From the NCBI GenBank assembly GCA_028564675.1, contig JAOVVO010000354.1, positions 17,547-81,546 of the forward strand: 64,000 bases of DNA, written 5' to 3'. The position numbers were made by a program, and so were the translations under genes. The notes beneath the pieces are model-generated. The model did not search any database. It was not told the DNA's origin and saw only the letters and a list, made by a program, of their open reading frames with translations. Numbering within the stretch: position 1 is the first letter of the stretch; each line of letters starts with the position of its first letter. The DNA is from Onchocerca lupi (taxonomy: Eukaryota > Nematoda > Chromadorea > Rhabditida > Onchocercidae). This document shows, piece by piece, positions 50,037-63,339 of this stretch.

Positions 50037-52899
50037 AAAGGCACCACCAGTCACACGGAAATAGAAATAAAATTATATCGGAAATGGAAGTAGGAGAAAG
50101 TATCGATGGCTTGGATCGATCAGTCGACTATCGTCACTTTCAATACTTACTGACGATCCTAAAGGCCAACACATCGGTCTCCACCCATTCATCAGATGAA
50201 TTAATAGTTGCGAGGCAACTAACCCCAATAATCAATCATCCGTGCTCGAACTAGGAGACATGTGACATGACATACTCACACATACAAACACATGCACACT
50301 GCATCAGCCTAATGCTGCGTACTTCTTTCTATCCCCCGAAATGTGGGTGGATCGCCGTCTGCACGCCTTCTGCATTTCTTCGAGATTAGTTGACAATGTA
50401 ATTCTTCCATCAATAAAAGCAGACAAATGACTACCACATGCTTTGATCTAATTTCTAAGAGAGTATCAATCATTGCAGCACAATACAAGACAACAGCAAT
50501 TATCTTCTACACTTCTGCGGAGATTTCGTTTCCCATAAGCCATTCCAAACTAACTTTTCCTGTTCCCTCAGAATCCATCACTCGTACAATGAATTTATAG
50601 TACACCTGCCGATGTAACCCAGTTGTGCCTTATGTTAGGTTTACTATACATTTGTCTTCATAAACTTATAGTAATGGTCTTTGAACAATTTATTCTCATC
50701 ATTTCTAATAATAAGTCATTTAATCAAACTATCTAGTAGCTGGTTCCTAATGAAGTTTTCCTCAGGATAGCTGAAGTACGCAATGAAGCTGTTATATTCG
50801 ATAAAGCGAATGATGAGAGGAATTGTGGTACGAAATGTCTTCACCCTGTTCTCAAACTTTTAATTAGTGTGACGTTTTGCTTGCTTGAATGAAGCATAGA
50901 CACTGGATGTGTGTTCCAAGGGGCCATTTTTGGTAGGACCAAATAAACTAGCGCTGAAAATAGATGACGCTTGAGCAGAAGACTTATACTTTCAACGTTT
51001 GGTTCATCCTACAGCGCCAGTTCTGCTTACCAAAAATAGTCCACTTGGAGACATACTCAATGTCTACGCTTCATTCAAACATCTGTCGAATTTTTAATCC
51101 TAGGAAATTCCATAACAATATTAGTGTATAGAAATAAAAACAGTCTGATGGAAATAAAATGAAATAAATAACAAGGTTTATTTCAAAATCTCCCGGATCA
51201 ATTCATCTTGCATCAAAAATTATTTAGGGATAATTCAACTGTTGTACCGAGCAAATATGAGTGATAGACAATTATTCGGTGAAGAAAAGTTAAACGACTG
51301 TACAGCCGAGGAGACACCGATGAAGTAAATCCAGTAGAGTTGTTAATGCTAACCAGAAATCACCATCTTAATTCTATAATCAATTAATGGGTTGGTACAA
51401 CATCTACAGATTTCTATCAATAAATTATTTGTCATTATGGGAATTTTTGATTACAGTTAGCATTCCCTCAGCAGAATAGACAATTGCCTCGCACAGATTA
51501 TACCAAAATTAATAAGAAGAAAAATCAGGGAATAAATAAAATTTAAAATTTTAAATGAAATCTCCCCGTTCCACTCTGAGAAATATGAATTTTAAGCGTA
51601 AATAATGAATCTGTTGTAACCAATTATTATGATGTTTTCAGTGTGCGACTTATAAACAGGAATGAATGAACCGTTGTGCCGACTGGATGACAACAATTGT
51701 CTTTGAGGAGCTGATGCGCCTTGAACAAAATTCCTTCCAGAATGCTTTTTCAAGCTCTTTTCCTGTATGATCACCTGAAACTTATCTTGATGACAGATTG
51801 TCAGTGATTCATTTCTTCTTGAGGTTCGTTTTTGAATCACTGCTATGCTTATATTCGACCAACCATATCTCTGAAGATATTCTATATCAAATCGCCAATT
51901 TTCTTGAATTTCTGTTCATAAAGCCGATGAAAATTAGAGCTAAAAATTCCAGTTTCAGTTGACCAAAGGCTGATATTTGATATTGCTAACAGCTGACAAA
52001 CCGATCTCTTCCATTAATATTGTATTGTTTTCATCATCATTGACAAGTAAATCAAATGCTTCTCTACTATTTTGTCTTTTGATGAATTTTTGCACATTCA
52101 TCATGGGATAGATGTGCCGTTCTCATTATGTTAAATTAAGCAGTGCTAAAAACTTGAATGCCATTGGTAAATTACTTTTGTATATCACATATAGTATAAC
52201 ATCCATAACATACGTAGATCTGGCAGTATATGATTTTGAGAGAAATAATGTCATTCATATAATCTGAACAGGAAATCTAGCATCTGGAAGAGTTTCTGAA
52301 GCAACTAAAATAGTACGATTCTAATCCATAGACTTTAAGGAGTGGCTATGCCAAATATAGCATGATGAATTGTCTATTTTATTATTTAGAAAATTTTACT
52401 TATTTTGTGATTGTTTGCACTGCAACTAAGACATACATTAGACACTTGGATTCTCACTGCGTGGAATGCAGAACTGCGCATAGCTAACGTTTATCGAGAT
52501 TTTTTGGAGGAGAAATGAAAGAAAGGCTCTTTACAACTCCTCTCTTCTATTACTTATATTCCATCAACCATATTTTTCACTCTCCACTGCCATTTTTTTC
52601 ATTCATTTCCAAGAACGCTTTCCTTAAATTCTCCTCTCAGTATATTTAATTAGGACTTCTCTTTATTCTCAGCTTTTTCGCTGTACAGTAAGAAGTGTTG
52701 GCTCGAAGTGGTGTGTTGCAGCAAACACAAAGAGTTGTAAGGTTCCAGAACTGTTTTACCATAAGTTCCATCCAGAAAAGCACAAGAAAATTTGTAAAAA
52801 GAATAAATCATCAAATTTATTGCATTCTAAAAATTTGCATTTAACGATCTCCGGACGAACCTTTCTGAAATCGAAGTTTAACAGCGTGATAGAAATTAG
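50037..52899. other. Intergenic region upstream of unc-76
   Basis: Contains a palindromic element (50885-51078) and some coding-like minus-strand fragments (about 51592-52150) with stops between them. It should include the unc-76 promoter and 5' UTR. No intact gene is supported in this part. Confidence 0.45.
50885..51078. mobile_element. Imperfect palindromic element, MITE-like
   Basis: The left arm begins TTGAATGAAGCATAGACA and runs through CCATTTTTGGTAGGAC to CTAGCGCTG. The right arm read in reverse gives TTGAATGAAGCGTAGACA through CTATTTTTGGTAAGCA to GGCGCTGTAGGATG. The arms are about 80 bases with mismatches and a small centre, and there is no coding capacity. The layout fits a non-autonomous foldback or MITE element. 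I did not find a convincing target-site duplication or another copy in the window. Confidence 0.65.
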
Positions 52900-53040
52900 A
52901 TGATACCTGCCGAAATTCTATTCAAACTTCGACGTGATTGGAAAGATGAGAAGGGAAAGCTTCGTTCTGAGATATCAGTTTTCATAGAAGGTCGGGACAT
53001 TGGTCAGCTCCAAGCCGTTCAGTCGTTGGAATTCGATTAA
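52900..53040 (+). CDS. Possible small gene or 3' exon, 46 codons, unknown function
   Basis: An open frame of 46 codons reads MIPAEILFKLRRDWKDEKGK and on to a C-terminal LQAVQSLEFD, with balanced, charged, protein-like composition unlike the surrounding AT-rich noise. An AAATTAG acceptor lies just before the ATG. An upstream segment ending at a GTAAGG donor near 52737 would join in frame and give ARSGVLQQTQRV, which looks like a mitochondrial presequence. AATAAA follows 33 bases after the stop. It ends about 380 bases before dynein IC on the same strand, so it could be its own gene or an upstream operon member. I do not recognise the family. Confidence 0.38.
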   Translation: MIPAEILFKLRRDWKDEKGKLRSEISVFIEGRDIGQLQAVQSLEFD

Positions 53041-53072
53041 TCAATTTTCTATTTTTAGTGGGAGGGACTCAG

Positions 53073-53078
53073 AATAAA
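53073..53078 (+). terminator. Candidate polyadenylation signal
   Basis: AATAAA 33 bases after the stop of the 46-codon open frame; the spacing supports a real transcript end. Confidence 0.4.
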
Positions 53079-53416
53079 TTTGAATTGACTTTTGTATTAT
53101 TCATAAATTTTAACTTACAGTTTTGTTTCATCCGTAAGACTGACTGAACATGGAATTAATTAAAGCTGGGAGGAGTTCGCTGGCTGGGAAATAAGGACGA
53201 ATATACAAGAGTGAGAAACGAAGTGAAAAATTTATGAAATAAAAATTGGGATTTACACTTTTGTCCTCAATGAGCTTTACAATTTCCGGTAGATACTTCT
53301 TTGATTTGCAAATATATTTGTTTTAACAGTACTGAATTTTCCTAATTTCATCATTTTTTAAGCGTAATGCGCATATCTGTAGTTTCCAAGCCAAGGAAGA
53401 AAAGTTGATGTATTGT

Positions 53417-53422
53417 TTTCAG
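53417..53422 (+). promoter_or_regulatory. Probable spliced-leader acceptor of dyci-1
   Basis: TTTCAG ends two bases before the dynein IC start codon, with no evident upstream exon. SL trans-splicing is likely. Confidence 0.5.
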
Positions 53423-53424
53423 TT

Positions 53425-56400
53425 ATGGCGACTGCTGAAGAGCGTAAACTTGAACTCGAGCGTAAAAAACAAAAGCTAGCTGAAATTCGCGAAGAGAAAA
53501 GACGCCGGGAAGAAGAACGGCGGCGGAATTTGCTGAAAAATACAAACCTTGAAAATGGAGCAGGTTTTTTTTCTTTTATCATTGTCATTGTCAAATTGTG
53601 GAAAATTACTTCGTCCCATACTAATTTTTTATCGCAGAGCTCATGTTATCTTATGTGATCGCTTATACTCTCTTTTTTGCATTTATTATTCTCTGTGCTT
53701 TATGCTTTTTTTTTTTTTCTTTTTTAAAATTTTCCATCGAATTTTTTTTGAAAAATGCAAGGGTGAGCGATTTTTGTAAGTGATTTGATATGATCACACT
53801 TCAGTCCTTACTTTTCAGTAATCGAATTGCCGAAAACATTTTCCCAGAAGGATCTAGAAGAGATCCTTGAGCCATTGGGAATATCAGCCCAGCCTCAAAT
53901 CGAGCGTTCCGTTATTCCAAACAATTTGGATCATCGAACAGTGGTGAAAATCCTTTTCTTTCTTACTGTCCTTTTTAAGGAAACAATGAATGTAAATTGC
54001 AATTTTAGAATTTCTTTTTGCTCCTCATTTTTTCCTTCTTTGTCATGACATGATTTTCGTGAACCATAGTTCCTAGATCTCACCATAATCAACGTTTGCT
54101 TACCAGGATGAAGCTGGGAACAATCAGCGACATTCATCCATCGCCAGGACACAGAAACTTGTTCTTTGTGAAACACAAATGATTTCAGTGCCACCTAAAG
54201 ATGCTGTATGATTTTTTTTTCTTGGTTAATTTCAGTGCCAAGTTTCATGATATTTTCAATTCATTCTGCAACTTTTTATACGTCTATGTCCAGTGTTTAA
54301 CTCATATCCAAGGTTATATTGCTCGGAACAATTTTTGTTGGCTCTGACTTCTTTAAAATACTCCGGAGAAGATTTGATGTTAAATATTATTATAGAAAAA
54401 GGACAATTTTTCAGGCGAAATATTGTAAAACAACGCAGACGGATGACGATCGAATATCAGCAGGGGAATTTAGTTTAGGTTCTCAGGAATTCGATTATGA
54501 TGAGGAAATGACGATGTTAGACAAACATTTGGAAATCAATTTTGATGAATCTCCTACACGGGAAATTGCTAACATTTTGCCTAATTTTAATTTTGGCGTG
54601 CATCAACAAGAGGTAAATAATATTTTAACGTGATAATTGAAATATATGTAAGAATTGTACTAAATGTATATTAGTTATGGATTTTATAGCCTGGTGAAGA
54701 AACGAAAGAGGAGGAAACGAAGATCCCAGATCTAAGTGAGGAAGAGAAGCTGCAAATTCTCAGTAGTCAAAAATTTCAACAATTTTTTGATTATAGCTCA
54801 CGCGTCATGGAGCGACAATTAGCTGAAGAGGTTAGCGGTATTTAGTTCCAAGATAACTATTTAAATATTTAATCTATAGTCATTGCGTTCTATTTCTATA
54901 AAACAGTCTTACGTATTATAGCACTAACAATTTGAATAAAGAAAAGCTATTTCATTGGATGTTTTTGAAATAATTCATATTTGAATTTTGAATGGCTTAT
55001 ATTGGCCTGATTTTTTAGCTATCCTTATTTAGTGAAGTCTATTTGCAATGCATGTTATTCGAATATTTGTAAGACATTCTTACTTTGTTGACTTTTCCAG
55101 GTTGACATCTTCATCGACTATTCACGAGACGAAGCTTTGGATGAAAAAACCGATAATGGTGAAAAATTGACGTTTGCTAGGAAATTCGTTGATGAAAAAT
55201 GGAGCGCAGGAAGGTAAATTTTTCGCTATACTTATGACTCCAAAATATTTAGTGCAGTGTTGTTCCTAAGTACAACTTAGTTCATCGCATAAATATGATT
55301 AAAAATTCAAAAGAAATTGACTTTTCTTTCTCGTTAAATTGAAACGAGGTCTATGACTTCATGACGATTCAATGAATCGTTTATTTTTAGAGCTGTGACA
55401 GGTATTGATCATTGTGTGCAGCATCCGGAATTATTTGCTGTTTCCTATGATCAGAATCCCGATTCACCTCTTGATCCTGTTGGAGTCGTACAAGTTTGGA
55501 GTTGTCGTTTTAAAAAGCCAACTGCTGAGTAAGTTATGTTAAAAGCAACTGGAAATTTTTTTTATAATTCAACAAGTATCAAGAAATTAATAACTAGCTT
55601 CTTAACTGCAGGTATACTTTTTATTGTCAGTCACTGGTTACAAGTGTTGCGTTTGCTAAATTTCATCCAAATTTGATAATGGGCGGATGTTATTCTGGTC
55701 AGATTTGTATGTGGGACAATAGACTTAGCAAGAAGACTCCTGTCAATAAGGTTTTTTCTTTCTGTTTTTCATTTCACATTTATCTTTTTTTTGGACCAGA
55801 AGAATAGATTATAGCTTTAAAATGATTTTGTCAATGGAATAAAACTAAAAGTTATGCGTCTAAAATAACTATCATTCGTGACAAAGGTTCACAGCTTTAT
55901 TCTTTTTTTTTTTTTTTTTTTAAATCAACCTGAACAAGCTTGGAAGTATGGCGATTTCGCTTTTTATTCGGTCTTTATTAACAGTTCCAACTCTCTTGTC
56001 ATCTCATTTTTACGACTTCCTTACTATAAAATATTTAGAGTCCTTTATCATCACAAGCTCACACTCATCCGGTGCTGAGCATGACAGTGGTGGGAAGTCA
56101 AAATGCACATAATTTAATTAGTATATCAACTGATGGAAGGCTTTGTTCGTGGAGCGTTGATAATTTAAATCAACCGATTGATGTAATTGACTTAGCATGG
56201 AAACAGAAGCAGGTATAAGATTTTGAAGAAATTTTTTGCTTGTCATATATCTTCAGTAAAATAGATAACGGTTGATTATTCGAAGCGTAATTGAATATTA
56301 TGTGATTCGCGCTAAATCGTTCACGAAATTAAGGCCTATAACATTGTCAACATATTAAAAAGATGGTTTTTGAAGTAATCATTAATGGATCGGTAAAAGT

Positions 56401-57393
56401 CAATTTTTTTATAATTTCTTGCATTTCAGGTAACGTGCACATGTATGTCGTTCGCACTGGACGATGTCAATAATTTTGTGGTCGGTAGTGAAGAAGGAAA
56501 TGTTTACACAGCAAGTAGACATGGTAATAAAGGTGGAATAAATGATGGTTATGAAGGTAAATTTCAAAATATTCCTAATTCATTCATTATTTTAGTCAAA
56601 TCAATTAGATAAAAACTTTGTATCTTTTTTTTTTTTTTTTTTTTGCAGGTCATGTTGGACCTATAACAGGAGTTGACACACATAAAGCTTCTGGCATTAT
56701 TGATTTGTCACATTTGTTTTTATCATGTTCTTTGGATTGGACAGTCAAGTTATGGAGTACTAAGGCAGTAGTTATTATTCTTAAAAAATGTTTTCATCAT
56801 AATTTAGGGAAATTTTCGTAGCTTGAAATACACTTCATTTTTCTTTCATTTTGTTCTAGAATTATATTTCTTTCTTAGTTTTATATTGTGTAAACTGTTT
56901 AGTTATTTTACAGCAAATTTTTTGCTTTTGTTGCGCAGTAGCGAAGATTTAATTAAAATTGAAATTTGCAGGAGACACGGCCGATTTATTCATTCGAGAA
57001 GCATGGCAATTATATAACTGATGTTGCCTGGTCTCCCGTTCATCCTGCAGTTTTTACATCTGCTGATGCTAGTGGAAATGTAGGCTTTTGCTAACAAGTA
57101 TTTTATAACTTGCTTTTAATATTTAAGTGCGGGTAACTTTTTTTTTTACATTTAGATTTTTTTATGGAATTTAAATGAAGATACCGAAGCTCCTGTGTCG
57201 CATTTACAAATGGAAGGTGGCATTGGAGTACGGAAGATGAAATGGATGCAGAACGGTGAGATTAATTATAAGTTTTATGCCTTTTATAAGAAGATTTGGA
57301 GCCTAGTTAAAATCTTTTATTGTTGATGCTTTCTACCTAATAAAAATTTTCTGATGTGTAGCCTTTTTTGTGATTTCGCACAATTATGAAAGA

Positions 57394-57432
<39 letters not shown>

Positions 57433-58147
57433 TAGAACTTCGGAAAAGTTGTTTTGAATAATTGCATCAGTTGATGTGACATTGAAGGCAGTGCTGAAAT
57501 TTTCATCGCAAGAATGGTTATCTTCGATGATGCTGAACACGGCCAAAATTAGCAAATTTTAATCCATTTTTCACACAACGATACTTCTAATTTATGAGTG
57601 TCAGTTGTATTTGCTAGTGGATACAGTGTTCAAAATTTACCATAAATTTATTTAACTTAATATGAATTTTAGGTCAGCAACTAACCGTGGGTGATGAGAA
57701 AGGTAATTTGTATGTGTACGATGTACACGAAAACTTAACAAATTGTCGGCCGGATGAATGGTCGAAACTCTCAAGGTTTTTTAATTAAGTTGTCATGTTC
57801 ACATGCACGATCTTTGGCACTCGTGTCAATAATAATTTAATGTTACTCCTGTAACTTGTGCATCTGTTGTATTCAACTCTTTTCGTAGATATGAATCGAA
57901 AGAAGGGCGAGATGATTTGCTCATTTAATGAATTCATCTTTGATTTTTGATTAAAGATAAATAGAGGAGTTATGTTTTGAATTTTATACTTTGTTATAGA
58001 GCACTTCGTGATATTAGACAGGCGACTGAGGAGGCGGAAGAATTATCGGAAGCCATGAATAGCTATAATACATCCTGTATTGGTATCAGTGCAATAACTA
58101 ATGCAGCAGTGAGTGTTGCTGGCTTGTCTCCAAGACAACAATGGTAA
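53425..58147 (+). CDS. dyci-1: Cytoplasmic dynein 1 intermediate chain
   Basis: Scaffold of the dynein motor that binds dynactin, light chains and the heavy chain. Fifteen exons: 53425-53563, 53819-53940 (or 53943), 54107-54205, 54415-54612, 54690-54830, 55101-55213, 55391-55528, 55612-55750, 56039-56212, 56430-56556, 56649-56764 (or 56767), 56972-57079, 57156-57255, 57673-57775, 58000-58147; about 654 aa, normal for the family. The N-terminal charged helix (LERKKQKLAEIREEKRRREE) is the p150Glued-binding coiled coil. KTTQT in exon 4 matches the LC8-binding KxTQT motif. From about residue 270 WD40 blades follow: GIDHCVQHPELFAVSY, VTSVAFAKFHPNLIMGG, HPVLSMTVVGSQNAHNLIS, HVGPITGVDTH, WTVKLWSTK, YITDVAWSPVHPAVF, LTVGDEKGNLYVYD. 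The protein ends with an acidic/helical tail. Exon 11 can end at a GC donor or at a GT donor three bases on. Confidence 0.96.
57397..57431. repeat. 35-base poly(T) run in a dyci-1 intron
   Basis: Uninterrupted T run between exons 13 and 14. Similar shorter runs precede exons 9 and 11. The lengths are prone to sequencing error. Confidence 0.8.
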
Positions 58148-61100
58148 CTGCTATTCTTTCATATCAATAAAATATCGCTTCCAGTTGATGTAATGTTTAT
58201 CTAAAATATTTGGTTTTGCATAATTAATATATTGAGAGTTCCAAAATTACAGCTTATTCTGCGGCGTTGTCAAGTAATTGCCATCGTTTCAACCTTTTTC
58301 TATTTTTTTTTTTTCATATCAAAAAATTATTTATTTATGATGTGTATCTATTTGGGAGCGGTTCCTTTGCCCATTTGAAATCATTGCCTTCGTATCTTGA
58401 ATTTTCATACATTTTTCATGAAAATTCATGACATTCATTTTTCTCCTTAATTATTCAAACGTTCTGATATACTTGTTTTAAAAGAAATGTGTTCCATCTC
58501 CTACATTTTCAAGGAATGCAAAAACTGTCGTTTAGTTGTAGGGAAATAAATTGTTTACTTCATTAATAGTTAGATTATGAATGAAAATGAAAATCTACTT
58601 TATGAACATCTTAGTGCAGCATTTCCCAAAAATGAATTGAAAATTTTTTATTTCTTTTTCCTGAATAGTCTTTTGCCTCAAGACCATCAAATACGGGATC
58701 AATTTCAACTTTATTCTTTCATTATCCTTGGTAATTTTATTTTACGGTCCGAATACTGATGAATCAGAATTTTCGTAAAATAGAATTTAGCATGCGTAAT
58801 CTATGTCTTTTCATTATTTCTGCCAGTATTAATGCAAATGCAAGCTTCTTTATGTCTTTTATCATGCAACAGCAGATTTTTTTTTGAGTTGCTTCCATTT
58901 TTTACACTCTTTTGATTCCGACCGGAACATACTAATGATTTCCTATAAAATCTGTCTGTTTTCAAGAAGGAACTATCGTGCATCATTGTGAATATGCAAC
59001 GTATTATATGGTCCAAATATAATATTTGTGTTGCATTTTTCATCATTTCCTTTGGTTTTCAATAATAGAGCGAAAGGATATTTAGTGCAAACATAGTATT
59101 AAATAAGCTTCCCGGTGCAGCTGCTGTGCCAATTTACTTTATCTTTTTTAAATGTACGTCAGAACTGATACTAAAGTTCTCAGTGATATGGTATTCTTGC
59201 AGAAAATTCTTTGCATTTTATGTGTTTCTGCTCAACTATCCAGTGGCGAGTTCTTGAATTCTTCGTGTTGTTCCGTTTATTTATAAGTCGAGAAATTTGA
59301 ATGATGCCATTAGTCAGTAAGTTATTATGGAATAAGACATTTGTACAAAACGTGCTCATTGGCAGTGCTTTTGATTTTTTCTGCCACCACTGTGTAAATA
59401 TTGGCGATAGGATAAGAAAATCCCATTTTTCTCTCCGGTTATAGTATTTATTTATTTATTTACCGACAAAATTATGCTATGTATTTCTAAGCCATATTTT
59501 TTGCTGTCAACATATTACTGTTTTAACCGCCATCGATGTATTTATAACGTGCTTCTGTATTTAATGTATTAAGTCTTATTCTAAATGATTGTCGTTTGAT
59601 TCTTTCCTTACTAAGATCACCAGGATTATTCAAAGGCAGAAGGTCATTGTTATGATAAGTGAACAAACAGAACTATTCCATAATTATCTCTTTCGGATTG
59701 TTTTATTGCTATACAGTCGTTCAATAATTTTCAGCTATTGGTAATTTGTTTATTCTGTCGGGATTTTATCAAAGACACATGGCTTAGTTTTTTTTATATC
59801 TGTTTCATAATTTGGAACACATCTTCCGTCTTCTGGCAACTGTTGCAAATGTCGTAGTTATGGAAATAACGGGATTACCTTGTTCTCACCTTTTTGTCAA
59901 GTAATCTCATCGCTTGTTTTTCTTTAAATTGTAAAATTTTTTGTGCATGCTTACGCAAGTTTTAGATAAATCAACAGTTTTCATCCTTCATTGTATCAAT
60001 TTCTAAAGTTACATATGGGCCTTTGGTTTATGCAACAAAGCCAATGCATTTAATGGTAAAGTAAGTATGCGAAACAAAAAACATCGATCAACAAAACTGG
60101 ATTTATTTTGTCGTAACTGGATCAATTCATGATTTTCTCATATTAGAATAAATTGACATTAAGCAGAACTTTTATTTTGAATTTCAAATCAATGTATCTA
60201 GAATCTTCTTTTAGAGTAACAAATTATATGTATCTAACTTCGAATGCAACTTGCAATTATAAATTGAATCCACTAAGGAGCTGGTCTCGTTAAAACGAAT
60301 AGATACTAAAATGCATATCTCGATAAGCTTTAGAAATTCTAATATTCAGTACTAAACAGCAGTTGTTCGATTGTATCCGAAGGAGATGATGGAATATCCA
60401 ATAGATGTCATTTCAAACGGAGATTTGCAAATCGAGTTATAATTCCTTTGGATATTATTCCAAGATTGGAGAATAACAGTCAATGCCTTCATTATTATTT
60501 TCTGGAGCAAAATGAGAAAATTTCCGGAATCATTAATTGAATACAAATACTTTTTTAGAGCGAAATAGCGGGCTAGAACCGACTTTCAAGTTAGAGAGAA
60601 AAAAGTGTGGGAATCCAACCGCGTCAACTTGTCTTCACTTTTCTTCATAATAAAATGTCTGGTCTTGTGCTGGATTTAATACAATTCCCTGACCCTCAAA
60701 ATGGGCTGTAAGTGATGAGATGAAGAGTTGTCGGTGCGAAAACTCTCAAAACTAAGTGGATGAAAAGAAAGGCTCGCTGATTCCGACGTGTCCCATATCT
60801 TCGAATTCCTGCAAACATTTGATGAACTGGTATGATGAATTTTGCCAGATTTTTCTGTGACTTGTCTTAATAATATACTAGCATAAATCTTCCAAGTCTT
60901 CAGCACAAGGACAGCAAGAAACCTCTTTGATTCAAATATTTTATTCACTCTTGAATTATGTGTTATTTAGCTTCAATTCCACATTCCCCTATTTTACCCA
61001 ATAATTCATTTATTATTTATTAGGAGATGCATTAAGAAGAATCCTCAAAACCGCTTCATCTTTCTCTATCGAAGTTTATGGTTTGTATAATGAATATAGA

Positions 61101-61765
61101 AAACTCGCAATTCTTTTTATTTAAATGCACAGGAATCTTCAAACGATTTCGAAAAATCCTGTTTAATATTCACAATACATTCAAGTTCCATCAATATCTC
61201 CCACCTGAATAATTGTTAATGCAGTTGAATTTAGTGAATTTATTTCATTATTAAAACAGAAAGCAAAGAACAAACATTATACATTAAAATGACTTCAGGT
61301 CCATAAAATAAAGTTGACAAGTAGTGAATATGGCCAACATTTGCCATTGCGCCCTGTCTCACATTTGTTTTCGAATTTTCTTTTTCTCTTGTTTCCAAAA
61401 AGAAGGAAATGCATAATAAGCGTCCTGAACTTCCAAAGAGCGGTTGCCTACGAATATTATCCATAAAGAAATCTTTATCAGCAATTTCTCGAGATCACAT
61501 TATATCAATCAGCGTATCATTAAGAAACCATACTGTTTGTACGAAGTCGAATAGTCCTGAAAATGGTTTTGAATTCCAAAAAAAAAAAAAAAAAAAGAAA
61601 AAAAACATTCACAAAATGGCACCAATTAAAACAATGAGATGGAAGTGAACATCACTTTCTACTGATAACAGAGAACAATAAATTTCGAAAGCTTAGTTTT
61701 AAAATTCTGCAACAAACATTTATACAGTATTTGAAATTTGAAAAAAACCGTGAAGATAATGAAGA
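58148..61765. other. Convergent intergenic region between dyci-1 and chmp5
   Basis: About 3.6 kb without a supportable gene. An AATAAA at 58166-58171 is close enough to the dyci-1 stop to serve as its poly(A) signal. Scattered open frames (for example minus 60676-60948) have no motifs. An A-rich run of about 30 bases lies at 61579-61608. Confidence 0.45.
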
Positions 61766-63256
61766 TTAGTTGTTGGCGGGAACTTTCGGTAGGCCGAATT
61801 CATCCACTGCAATACCTCCCTCTGTCACCTGCAATATGATTACTCGCGCGTTTTGAAACATGTGTATGATCAGTATGGAATGCAATATATTTTTCACCGT
61901 ACTTTTTAATTTACGATTAAACATTCTGTGCTGCCTCACTGACAACATAACGACACAAAGTTTAATCAGAATTACTTTTATCTTATATTCAAAAAGAGCA
62001 AAAATAAAAATCTCCATGTCAACCTTGCTTTCATATCCAGGTTCTTTGGATGGTACGCCTGGTGCATTCAACGCTTCGTCTAAATAGGAAGTATCTACGT
62101 CTGCTTCAAATTCATCTCCCAAAGCATTAAGTTCAGCTTCCAAATCAGCCTCATCAATCTAAAAAAAGAAAATTTGATACTCAAACCAGGAATAACTTTA
62201 GAAATGTCAAATTAGATTCGAAAAAAAATCAAAGTCATAAAATAAGCAAATCAAAACTTTACATCCGGTGTGTCATACTGTCGCGACATAGCTTCCTGAA
62301 TCTCATTATTCATATCAAGCATTTCCTCCATTTCATCCTGGAGCTTATCGATTTTGTCGATATTCAATTTTTTGTATTCCGTCTGCATAGTTTTCAAACC
62401 TTGTTTCATGGCCGTTAAGGTAGTCTGCAATGTTAGGAACCACTAATCATAGTTAGAAAATCAATCATAAATACACTGTTACAACTTAATCCCGCTTTAA
62501 AATCTTAGAACTAATGATTAATCGAGTGAAAAGAAGTACTAGAAATGATACTAGGAAAACACAACAATCATTTTAATGAGTTTGAAGAAAAACCTAAATA
62601 GAAGAAAGGCGAAAGTTCACCTGCGTATCTTTCATTCCCTGAATAGCGAAGCTGCTCTGTTCCATATTGAAAGACTGTTGACTTAACTGATCCCGTTGGT
62701 TCTCATACATACGTTTTTGTTTCAATATGCTGAGAATACATATATATTCATTCACTGCATTATTTACTAACAAGCAATATTAATGAACAGTAAAAAGGAT
62801 ATCTGAGAAAAATGTGATATTGACTAATTTTATTGCTTTTAGTTTGTTATAACCACAAACATTTATAGATAGCAACTAATAATGAAGTGATGGTAATGAT
62901 TATTGAGAGAAAAAAGAAAATGACAATATTTCCGATTCCACTTAGTAATATGCAGATGCAAGCAGAGATGAACAATTTCCCGGATTCAAAATGGTTAAGA
63001 TGCTGAAAGCCGAATACTATTGAAATATATTTAGAATGAGCTATCAAATGATTTACCGCAAAGCCTTCTGCTTCAATTGATTCTTGCCCGGTCCCTCCCG
63101 CATTTTCCTCATTTGGTCTTTGTATTTCACAAGTTCACTATCCAGCCGAGCTATCTTCTTGTCAATGCTCTCGGCGCGTGAATCAACGTTCGCTATTGCA
63201 TCAGTCAGCGTTGCCTGTGGCTCCTTTTTCCCCGATGTACCGAAGATCCGTCTCAT
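61766..63256 (-). CDS. chmp5: CHMP5/Vps60 ESCRT-III-associated Snf7-family protein
   Basis: Regulates ESCRT-III disassembly at endosomes by binding Vta1/LIP5 and so helps sort cargo into multivesicular bodies. Five minus-strand exons: 63256-63057, 62729-62621, 62424-62263, 62158-62024, 61828-61766; 222 aa (human CHMP5 219). The start MRRIFG, a basic N-terminal helix, TLTDAIANVDSRAESIDKKI, KMREGPGKNQLKQKALRILK, QKRMYENQRDQLSQQSFNME and the acidic C-terminal half (DEADLEAELNALGDEFEAD, PSKEPGYES, VDEFGLPKVP) follow the human protein closely. All borders are GT/AG with frame kept. A CTTCTAG acceptor lies 14 bases before the ATG and may receive a spliced leader or join the exon at 63533-63340. Confidence 0.96.
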
Positions 63257-63339
63257 TCCGGCTATGAACTACTAGAAGAAATTGCCAAATTAATACAAAT
63301 AACGATGGATGTAAGTTACGATGTCTCATCATTCTATAC

